Source: Paraburkholderia sp. BL25I1N1 (lineage in GTDB: Bacteria; Pseudomonadota; Gammaproteobacteria; Burkholderiales; Burkholderiaceae). Taken from it: a DNA stretch of 63,442 nt. The stretch is from positions 1-63,442 of the forward strand of contig NZ_PVZB01000038.1 in assembly GCF_003002025.1 (NCBI RefSeq), written 5' to 3'. Below are positions 27,198 to 34,210 of the stretch, piece after piece; the first letter of the stretch is position 1, and every line of letters starts with the position of its first letter. The position numbers and the translations under genes are program-made. The notes beneath the pieces were generated by a model that saw only the letters and a program-made list of their open reading frames with translations, made no database searches and was not told where the DNA came from.

Positions 27198-28601
27198 TTG
27201 AACGACCCCGCATTCTCCTCGCAGCCGGCGCTGAGCGGCCGCTGGCATTCAACGACCTTGCGCATTGTGACGGTCTACGCGGCGATCTTCTCTGTCTCCC
27301 TCATGCTGCTGTTAGTGCTGGTGGAACGTTCGGTCACGTTCGTCATGGACCGCGAGACCGATGCAGTCCTCCACTGGCAATTGATCTATTTCGATACCAC
27401 GCCCGTCAGCAGTCTCGCCGACGCCGTTCGTCAGCGTTCCGAACACGAGCGCATGCACCCCAACTTTTACGGCCTGTTTGCTTCCGACGGACGGCATCTG
27501 GCTGGCGATATACTCGTGCGCCCGCCTGGTGTTCCCGTTAATCGCGTGGGTATGACGCTCGGAGACAAACTCGCCCTCGGAGGCAACGAAACCGCCCCTA
27601 TGGTTCGCGTCATGGCCGCCCAGCGTACGAACGGCGACACACTGGTGATCGCGAGAGATCTTACCCATGTCTTGCGCATACGGGAGACTATGGTCGTTGC
27701 GCTGATCGGCGGTGGTCTTTTTTGTCTCAGCGCGGGCGTCATTGCCGGACTAGCACTGAGCGTCAGACAGGTTCGACGCCTGAAAGCGATCCGCCGCGTG
27801 ACCCAACGTATTGCGCAACGCGGCGATCTCGGACAACGTCTGCCGACCGGGGGACGCGATGAAATCGATATGCTTGCTCAACTGGTCAACCACATGCTTG
27901 CCGAAGTCGAAAGGCTGATGAACGAGGTGAAAGGAACCTGTGACGGAATCGCTCACGATCTCAGAACGCCTCTTAGTCATATACGCACGTCCCTGCTGCA
28001 CATTGACGAGCGCATAGCCGGACTACCGGACGCGGAACTGAACAAGCTAGTCAATGACGCGCGGCGCGACACGGATGCGCTGCTGGAGCGTTTTCGTGCG
28101 ATGCTGCGTATCTCCGAAATCGGAAGCTTGCAACGCCGCGGCGGTTTCGAGGAACTGCAACTGGCCTCGCTTTTGACGGAAGTCGGCGAACTATTTGAAC
28201 CGCTGGCCGAGAGCCGGTCGATCGGCGTCGTCACACACATTGCGAACGTCGGTACGACGCATGCGGACCGCGCGTTGATTTTTGAAGCTCTCAGTAATCT
28301 GCTTGACAACGCGATCAAGTTCACGCCGGATGGGGGCACCGTCAAGCTCGAACTCATCCGGACGTCGCGTGGCCCGCAGATCGATGTCATCGACAGTGGT
28401 CCTGGCATTCCGGCGGATGAACGCAACGCGGTCCTGCAGCGCTTTTATCGCAGCGACAGGACGCGACATCTGCCGGGTTCCGGTCTCGGGCTGAGCATCG
28501 TCTCGGCAGTCGTAAACCTGCATGACTACTGCATGCAGATTAGCGATGCGAACCCGGGCACACGCGTGACGATTCAGTGCTGGACCAAAACATTGACATG
28601 A
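27198..28601 (+). CDS. Sensor histidine kinase, paralogue of the 20082 kinase
   Basis: 467 residues from TTG 27198, 7 bases after the regulator stop; no ATG is available before the first membrane helix. TM1 is about residues 23-45 (RIVTVYAAIFSVSLMLLLVL), the periplasmic sensor about 46-155, TM2 about 160-182, then HAMP. The phospho-acceptor is H253 in GIAHDLRTPLSH. N box NLLDNAIKFTPDGG, G1 DSGPGIP and G2 LPGSGLGLSIV are all present. The HAMP-HisKA junction RLMNEVKG-x-CD-x-IAHDLRTPL is shared with the other kinase in the window, while the sensor domains differ, suggesting paralogues that read different signals. Confidence 0.92.
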   Translation: MNDPAFSSQPALSGRWHSTTLRIVTVYAAIFSVSLMLLLVLVERSVTFVMDRETDAVLHWQLIYFDTTPVSSLADAVRQRSEHERMHPNFYGLFASDGRHLAGDILVRPPGVPVNRVGMTLGDKLALGGNETAPMVRVMAAQRTNGDTLVIARDLTHVLRIRETMVVALIGGGLFCLSAGVIAGLALSVRQVRRLKAIRRVTQRIAQRGDLGQRLPTGGRDEIDMLAQLVNHMLAEVERLMNEVKGTCDGIAHDLRTPLSHIRTSLLHIDERIAGLPDAELNKLVNDARRDTDALLERFRAMLRISEIGSLQRRGGFEELQLASLLTEVGELFEPLAESRSIGVVTHIANVGTTHADRALIFEALSNLLDNAIKFTPDGGTVKLELIRTSRGPQIDVIDSGPGIPADERNAVLQRFYRSDRTRHLPGSGLGLSIVSAVVNLHDYCMQISDANPGTRVTIQCWTKTLT

Positions 28602-28638
28602 CCGATTTTCTCAATCAACTCCTCGCACTCGACAGTTC

Positions 28639-29325
28639 ATGCGTGTCCTACTAGTTATCGGTACACAACCGGAAGCCGCCTGGCTTCACAAAGCCCTGAT
28701 CGAGAGCGCGCACAGCCTCGAGGAGGTCGACGATTTGAAGGATGCGATCTTCCTCGCAGGGCAAGAGCGCTTTGACGCAGTGATTGTCATGGCGACAGAC
28801 GTTCCGCCGTATGCCTGCCTGCTAGCTGCCCTACCCAAACTCGCAAGCGAAAGCCGCGGTGCACCGATTATCGTGGCGCTCGGTGCGGCTCACGCAAAGG
28901 AAAGGACGCAGGTACTGCGAGCCGGTGCTGACGCCTGCTTCTGCCACCCGCTGTCTTTCATTGAATTGCATGAGCGCATGCATGCATTGCGGCGCGTTAG
29001 CCCTGATGCGGTCCAACGGGAGGGACAGGTGCCCGTTTGTCCCACATTCGATACCGCCACGCGGGAGTTGGTGCTGGGCGGACAGCGGCTCTGTCTAACA
29101 CGCCGCGAATCCATGCTGCTCGAATGCCTGCTGCGCCAGCCGAATCGGCCTGTGTCACGATCCGATCTGATCCGCTATGCGTGGCCTGATCACGATGACG
29201 TTGCTACTTCGAGCGTCAATCTTGTGATATCGCGTCTGCGTCGCAAGCTCGCACCGCATCATCCCGATGTACACATCGATACGTTAAAACGCTACGGCTA
29301 TCAGCTCACGCTGACGAATGGTTGA
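28639..29325 (+). CDS. OmpR-like regulator with degenerate (phosphorylation-incompetent) receiver
   Basis: 228 residues. The C-terminal winged helix is intact (CLTRRESMLLECLL, VSRSDLIRYAWPDHDD, NLVISRLRRKLAP, IDTLKRYGYQL). The N-terminal domain keeps the receiver fold but has lost every key residue. The acidic pocket is IGT (7-9) instead of E-D-D, the phospho-acceptor position is M51 in AVIVMATD, and the usual TKP/VKP lysine is His in CFCHPLSF. It therefore cannot be phosphorylated in the normal way and may respond to dimerisation, a ligand or partner proteins. It starts 37 bases after the kinase gene, so it is probably the last gene of the same operon. Two Cys in CFCHP and one in PYACLL are unusual for a receiver. 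Confidence 0.85.
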   Translation: MRVLLVIGTQPEAAWLHKALIESAHSLEEVDDLKDAIFLAGQERFDAVIVMATDVPPYACLLAALPKLASESRGAPIIVALGAAHAKERTQVLRAGADACFCHPLSFIELHERMHALRRVSPDAVQREGQVPVCPTFDTATRELVLGGQRLCLTRRESMLLECLLRQPNRPVSRSDLIRYAWPDHDDVATSSVNLVISRLRRKLAPHHPDVHIDTLKRYGYQLTLTNG

Positions 29326-29436
29326 CGAAAGTTGCCGGTCGATCCGACACATAGCGGCTTTCCCCCTTCTTTCCCGCTTCTTTCCGTCTTCGTATGCCGC
29401 TGACTGTACGCTTCCCGAGCAAGGGAAGCGCACTCC

Positions 29437-29592
29437 CTATGATCCACCAAAGTAGACGTTGCAATAGCTTGGTGGACCGACACATTGGTCGGCGGTCTTC
29501 GTTGCTTCCAACGCGCACCCGGACAGGAGAGCGCTAGCAACGGTCGCCAGAATCAAGGCCACGCGGAATTTCGTGGATCGGCTTCGATTCAT
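29437..29592 (-). CDS. 51-residue lipoprotein
   Basis: A small frame from ATG 29592 to TAG 29437. GGAG lies 6 bases upstream of the start. The product has a basic n-region (MNRSRSTKFR), a hydrophobic h-region and a lipobox ending LLSGC at Cys26. The mature peptide is only 26 residues, with two further cysteines (TADQCVGPPSYCNVYFGGS). It therefore looks like a lipid-anchored, possibly disulfide-looped peptide of the outer or inner membrane. I do not recognise a family. It lies between the degenerate regulator and a DUF4148 gene, both within 120 bases. Confidence 0.65.
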   Translation of the reverse strand: MNRSRSTKFRVALILATVASALLSGCALEATKTADQCVGPPSYCNVYFGGS

Positions 29593-29678
29593 CTCGGCTC
29601 CAGATTACAAGCGTTTATAAGGCACGAGTCTCAGCCAACGACGTCATCGTGCCGCCGTTGGCCAAGCGCTTTGCTACG

Positions 29679-29966
29679 TTACGGGTGCGCATAGATCGTC
29701 GAGTTCAGGTAAGCAAGTTGCCCATCCTGCTCGGCGTGCACCAGTTCCTGATAGACCTGAGCGCGGGTCTTCGGCGCAACCGGTTGACCATATGGCGGCA
29801 CCCATTGGCCACTGGCCGCGCCCGCCGATGTGACATTTGACGCGACCTGAGCCGCCTGACTGCTCATCTGCGTGCCACCCGCGGAACCGGCCGGAGCCGA
29901 CTGTGCAAAGGCCGTTGCGGCCGACAGTGTTCCAGCGATAACGATCGCCAATGTGATCCGTTTCAT
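29679..29966 (-). CDS. DUF4148-type small exported protein
   Basis: 95 residues from ATG 29966, with GAGGA upstream. Signal MKRITLAIVIAGTLSAATAFA, then a Ser/Ala-rich spacer and the DUF4148-like tail KTRAQVYQELVHAEQDGQLAYLNSTIYAHP. These small periplasmic proteins are numerous in Burkholderiaceae and have no known function. It is transcribed away from the porin at 30288; the 321-bp region between them holds two operator-like repeats. The same family occurs at 50008. Confidence 0.75.
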   Translation of the reverse strand: MKRITLAIVIAGTLSAATAFAQSAPAGSAGGTQMSSQAAQVASNVTSAGAASGQWVPPYGQPVAPKTRAQVYQELVHAEQDGQLAYLNSTIYAHP

Positions 29967-30078
29967 TTTCTGATCCTCAACATTTAGGTTAATTAGCCGG
30001 TCGCTGCGCGTTATGCCTCGCGAGAACCGGTTGAGGATCAGCATAACCAGCCACCTTTATCGGATGACTAGCTGAACG

Positions 30079-30094
30079 GTGAAAATTAGTTTAT
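30079..30094. promoter_or_regulatory. 16-bp inverted repeat, porin upstream region (distal)
   Basis: GTGAAA-ATTA-GTTTAT, a weaker member of the ATKAAA-N4-KTTMAT set, closest to the repeat at 25589. It lies 113 bases upstream of the DUF4148 start and 194 bases upstream of the porin ATG. Confidence 0.3.
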
Positions 30095-30144
30095 CGGAGA
30101 CATTGTGTGCGATCACGAATCGCCGAACCCGTGTGGATCGAAAA

Positions 30145-30160
30145 ATTAAACGAATTTCAT
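30145..30160. promoter_or_regulatory. 16-bp inverted repeat, porin upstream region (proximal)
   Basis: ATTAAA-CGAA-TTTCAT, with half-sites identical to those at 19276, 128 bases upstream of the porin ATG. A regulator that controls the pump and the porin together would be a coherent permeability response; this is inferred. Confidence 0.45.
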
Positions 30161-30287
30161 CTAATCGATCGCTTTTTATCATCCGCGGCCAATCGTGTCC
30201 GAATACATTCCCGCCAGTCGCTCGCATCGAGGCGCGAACTCGCGCCCGAAAAACGCGGCAGACCTATCTATCTCCAGGAGAAAACAC

Positions 30288-31469
30288 ATGAATAAAGCAT
30301 TAGCAACAACCTGTGCGGCGCTAGCGGCGGCTTTGGCGACAGCCGCGCACGCTCAGAGCAATGTCACTCTCTACGGCACGCTCGACACGGCTATCGACTA
30401 TGTGAGTAACCAGAAGACAGCCAACGGTCAGGGACATAACAATTGGATGATGGCGAGCGGCAATCTCAACGGTGACCGCTGGGGGCTGCGTGGCACCGAA
30501 GACCTGGGCGGCGGCTTACACGCGGTGTTCGATGTGGAGAACGGATTCAACATCGCCAACGGCAAACTGGCTAATGGCGGAGACGTCTTCGGGCGGCAGG
30601 CGTGGGTGGGATTGTCGAGCAACACGTGGGGCACAGTGACCATGGGGCGCCAATACGACTTCCTCGTCGACTTTGTCGCGCCCTTGTCGGCAACCGGCTC
30701 CGGCTTCGGCGGAAATCTCGCGGATCACCCATTCGATAACGACAACCTGGCTAACGACTTTCGCATGAACAATGCGGTCAAGTACCGCAGCCCGGATTAC
30801 CACGGTTTCAAGTTCGGCTGGGCTTACGCATTCAGCAATGCGGCTGGCGGCTTCAGCAACAATAACGCATTTAGCGCCGGCGCCGCATGGTCGCGCGGGC
30901 CGGTCGACCTGGCAGCCGGATATTTTCAAGGTAATCATCCAGGCGGCGTCGACGCGCCCACCAACACAGGCGGTGCGATCAGCAGCAGTGACGGCGACGC
31001 GATGCTGACGGGCGCGCGTCAACGCATCCTCGGCGCAGCGGGCCGTTACGCATTCGGGGCCGCTACCGTCGGCCTAGTCATCACGCGCACGATCATGGAC
31101 GACCCAGCTCAAGTCGCGCAAGGCGGTACGTACGTCGCTCTAGAGGGGGACCTCTTGACGTTCACCAACTACGAACTGAACGCACGATATGCGCTGACGC
31201 CGGCCCTGAGCCTAGGCGGCTCTTATACCTTCACCGATGGGCATTTCAGCAGCGCGAGTGGCGTCGCATCGCCCAAATGGAATCAGGTGATGCTGCAAGC
31301 CGACTATGCGCTGTCGCACCATACAGACGTCTATCTTGAAGGGGTCTATCAGCATGTGTCCGGCGCCAGCGGCATACCGGCGCTCGGCAACGCTTCGATC
31401 TTCACGCTGGCACCGTCAGCAGGCAATCAGCAGACCGTGGTCGCAATGGGCCTACGCCACCGCTTCTAG
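30288..31469 (+). CDS. Trimeric outer-membrane porin (Burkholderia Gram-negative porin family)
   Basis: 393 residues from ATG 30288 with CAGGAG 9 bases upstream. Signal MNKALATTCAALAAALATAAHA, then QSNVTLYGTLDTAIDYV, the hallmark first strand. Further family marks are DRWGLRGTEDLGGGLHAVFDVENGF, FGRQAWVGLSSNTWGTVTMGRQYD and a C-terminal strand ending in Phe (VAMGLRHRF) for BAM recognition. It forms a general diffusion pore for small hydrophilic solutes. The long upstream region suggests regulated expression. A second, related porin lies at 39207. Confidence 0.95.
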   Translation: MNKALATTCAALAAALATAAHAQSNVTLYGTLDTAIDYVSNQKTANGQGHNNWMMASGNLNGDRWGLRGTEDLGGGLHAVFDVENGFNIANGKLANGGDVFGRQAWVGLSSNTWGTVTMGRQYDFLVDFVAPLSATGSGFGGNLADHPFDNDNLANDFRMNNAVKYRSPDYHGFKFGWAYAFSNAAGGFSNNNAFSAGAAWSRGPVDLAAGYFQGNHPGGVDAPTNTGGAISSSDGDAMLTGARQRILGAAGRYAFGAATVGLVITRTIMDDPAQVAQGGTYVALEGDLLTFTNYELNARYALTPALSLGGSYTFTDGHFSSASGVASPKWNQVMLQADYALSHHTDVYLEGVYQHVSGASGIPALGNASIFTLAPSAGNQQTVVAMGLRHRF

Positions 31470-31569
31470 ACATCTGTCTTTAACTCGCGTTGTGCATGAC
31501 GAGCAGGACGCATCGCCGCGAATCGCTGCAAACCGCTGCGAGGCATCCTGTTCTGCGACACGTGACTGT

Positions 31570-33012
31570 TCACTTGGTCGTTGTGGACGTCGGCGTGTCG
31601 GCGGGTTCGTTGCCCCATCCACCTCCCAACGCGTCTATCAGTGCAGCGGAGGCGATCAACTCGCGAGTTTGCAAATCCAGCACCAACGTTTGCGTTTCGA
31701 GTTCCATTGCCTGCGCAGTGACGACATCCAGATAACTCACGACGCCATCGCGGTAACGCGACATCGACAACTCGAGCGTACGCTGCGCAGCCGAAAGCGC
31801 GCTTCCTTCTTTCGCAGACTCGTTGCCCAGGTAATGCAACTGCGAAAGCTGATCTTCCACCTGCTGTACCGCCAGCAGCACCGTGGCCTTGTACTTTTCA
31901 CCATTTTCCGCCAGCTTGGCCTGCGCCTGGCGTGTGACGGCCGCTCGCCGGCCGCCGTCGAACAAGGTCATCAGCAGGCTCGGACCGATCGACCACATCT
32001 CGTTAGGCGCTGCCAGCCACGGGGATAAAGTTGTGCTTTGATAACCGCCGTCAAGACCTAACGACACATCCGGGAAAAAAGCTGCTTTGGCGACGCCGAT
32101 CTGCGCGTTCGCCTGGGCGACGTGGCGCTCGGCAGCCGCAATATCGGGCCGACGTTGCAGCAGCGCGAGAGGCACTCCAGCTGGGATCGACGGCAAATAC
32201 GTCGGGGCGACGGCGGGCGCTAGAGAGAATTTTGAAGCCGCTTCACCCGCAATAGTCGCGATCGCATGCTCGTACAAGGCCCTTCGTGCCGACACATCTT
32301 CAACTGACGCCCTTGCCGATTCAAGTTGGGTTTGAGCACGAGACACATCGAGATCGGATGCGATACCCCCGCCGTGCCGGCTTTCAGTCAACTGCAATGC
32401 ATGCTCATAGGTGCGAACGGTATCCGCCAGGAATTCCTGCTGTCGATCGAGACCACGCAGATGGAAATACGCCTCAGCAAGCTTTGCCTGCAAACTCAAT
32501 CGCAATGACTCGATGTCGTACTGGCTCGCCTGCTCCGCCGCCTTGCCCGCGGCAACCTTATTGCGCACCTTTCCCCATAGATCGAGGTCATAGTTGAGGC
32601 CGACATCGACAGTCGCCGAATTGTAGAGCGCGGGTTGATTAGCGCCCCTCAATGGCCGGTTGTCGGACTGACGCGAGCGGGAGACCTGCGCATAAGTGCC
32701 GATGGTGGGAAAGAGGCCAGCACGAGCCTGGTCCAGATACGCTTGCGCCTGGTCATGCCGAGCGATCGCCGCGGCCAGGTCGGGGTTAGCGCTGGCCACC
32801 TTGCTTTCCAGTTCATCGAGGACAGGATCGCGGTACACAGTCCACCACTCACCGCGCGGCATATGGTCGGCAGGCTCGGCAAGTTGCCATCCGCCGGCCT
32901 CTTTGAACGCGCTCGGCATGGCCGACGGCGGTACCTGATACGGCGGCGCGAACGAACACCCGCTCACGAGCGCTGCGCCAATCAGAACCGTGCATATGCG
33001 ACGCCTAACCAT
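31570..33012 (-). CDS. Outer-membrane efflux lipoprotein (NodT family), second pump
   Basis: 480 residues from ATG 33012, chosen because GGAG lies 7 bases upstream; ATG 33030 has no such site. Lipobox ALVSGC gives a lipid anchor. The TolC-type repeats are clear: WWTVYRDPVLDELESKVASAN, ALLQRRPDIAAAERHVAQANAQ (here shown in parts), FFPDVSLGLDGGYQS and YRDGVVSYLDVVTAQAMELE. It overlaps the adaptor stop by 8 bases and is the last gene of the pump-adaptor-channel operon, the reverse order of the operon at 12.6-18.4 kb. Confidence 0.92.
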   Translation of the reverse strand: MVRRRICTVLIGAALVSGCSFAPPYQVPPSAMPSAFKEAGGWQLAEPADHMPRGEWWTVYRDPVLDELESKVASANPDLAAAIARHDQAQAYLDQARAGLFPTIGTYAQVSRSRQSDNRPLRGANQPALYNSATVDVGLNYDLDLWGKVRNKVAAGKAAEQASQYDIESLRLSLQAKLAEAYFHLRGLDRQQEFLADTVRTYEHALQLTESRHGGGIASDLDVSRAQTQLESARASVEDVSARRALYEHAIATIAGEAASKFSLAPAVAPTYLPSIPAGVPLALLQRRPDIAAAERHVAQANAQIGVAKAAFFPDVSLGLDGGYQSTTLSPWLAAPNEMWSIGPSLLMTLFDGGRRAAVTRQAQAKLAENGEKYKATVLLAVQQVEDQLSQLHYLGNESAKEGSALSAAQRTLELSMSRYRDGVVSYLDVVTAQAMELETQTLVLDLQTRELIASAALIDALGGGWGNEPADTPTSTTTK

Positions 33013-34210
33013 GACTGCGCTCCGCTTCATTGTGCTGTGTCAGCGCGGTCGTCGCGGATGTCGAAGCAAGTCGCACTGGATCGCCGTTTGCAAGCGAATC
33101 AGGCGGGTTGTCGATCACCCGGTCGGTAGCAGTCAAACCCGATGCAATCACAATCGTGGTACCCAGATCGGTCGCGACGCTCACCGGCTTCAGCATTGCG
33201 TGATTGCCCGGACCGACCACCGCCACTTGCAAACCGCTTTCCCGGAACATCAGCGCGCTAGCAGGAATTGTCATCGCATGCTTGTCCGTGGGCAGTTCAA
33301 AATGAACTTCGGTATATTCGCCCGGGATCAGCACGCCGCTGGAATTGTCGACCGCCAATTGCACCAGCAGCGTCCCCGAAGAGGGTGTGATGGAGTCGTC
33401 CGTGTCGACAATCTTTGCGGAGAACTGCATGCCGGGGCGTTCAGGCACGGTCAGACTCGCGACCAGTCCGGGCCGGATCACGGCGGCTTCGTTCTGCGGC
33501 ACGCTGACGTACACCCGCAGTTGCCGCGCGTCGGAGACGGTGAACAACTCCGGTCCGTTGCCGCCGCCCGCGTTGATCAACGCGCCGACATCGGTCTTTC
33601 GCGCGGTCACGACTCCATCGAAAGGTGCGGTGATCCGTTTGAACGATTCAAGCGCTTCCAGCCGTGCAACATTCGCCTGGTTCGCTGCGACCATTGCCTG
33701 CTTTGCCGCAAGGTCGCTGGTCTTTTCGTCTGCTTCCTGCTGCGATACGGAGTCCTGCTGCAGCATCTCGGTCCACCGGCGCGCCGTGGATGCCGCGAGC
33801 GTTTCGTTCGCCTGCGAGGTATGCAGATCCGCGCGTGCCTGCGCGAGTTGCTGATCGAGATCGGGTGTATCGATTTCGCCCAGCAACTGTCCGGCCTTCA
33901 CGTGCGCGCCAATGTCCGCATACCAAGCATGCAGATACCCGGACACGCGCGCATAGATCGGCGCCTTCACATAGGCCGACAATTGACCTGGCAAGACCAG
34001 CGCCTGCGCAGAACTATCATGCAACGGCGGGTTGGCGACGACCGTTGGAATCGCCTGCGCAGCCGACCATTTGGCCATCTGCTCCTTTGCATGAATGCGC
34101 GTTGCGATGCCGGTCGCTGCAACCGCTGCGGCAACCAGCAGTGCGACAACTCCTGTGAGTTTGAGAGGTCGCAGCCGCCGCGGCGCTGCTATGTCGATGT
34201 CAGTTGACAT
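33005..34210 (-). CDS. RND periplasmic adaptor, second pump
   Basis: 401 residues from ATG 34210 (GGAG 8 bases upstream). The membrane anchor is about residues 18-36 (LTGVVALLVAAAVAATGIA). Lipoyl halves are YARVSGYLHAWYADIGAHVKAGQLLGEID and ITAPFDGVVTARKTDVGALI (in parts), with a helical hairpin in between and the barrel domain PGMQFSAKIVDTDDSI. It couples the pump to the outer-membrane channel. Its start lies inside the last 11 bases of the pump gene, so translation is coupled. Confidence 0.92.
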   Translation of the reverse strand: MSTDIDIAAPRRLRPLKLTGVVALLVAAAVAATGIATRIHAKEQMAKWSAAQAIPTVVANPPLHDSSAQALVLPGQLSAYVKAPIYARVSGYLHAWYADIGAHVKAGQLLGEIDTPDLDQQLAQARADLHTSQANETLAASTARRWTEMLQQDSVSQQEADEKTSDLAAKQAMVAANQANVARLEALESFKRITAPFDGVVTARKTDVGALINAGGGNGPELFTVSDARQLRVYVSVPQNEAAVIRPGLVASLTVPERPGMQFSAKIVDTDDSITPSSGTLLVQLAVDNSSGVLIPGEYTEVHFELPTDKHAMTIPASALMFRESGLQVAVVGPGNHAMLKPVSVATDLGTTIVIASGLTATDRVIDNPPDSLANGDPVRLASTSATTALTQHNEAERSHG

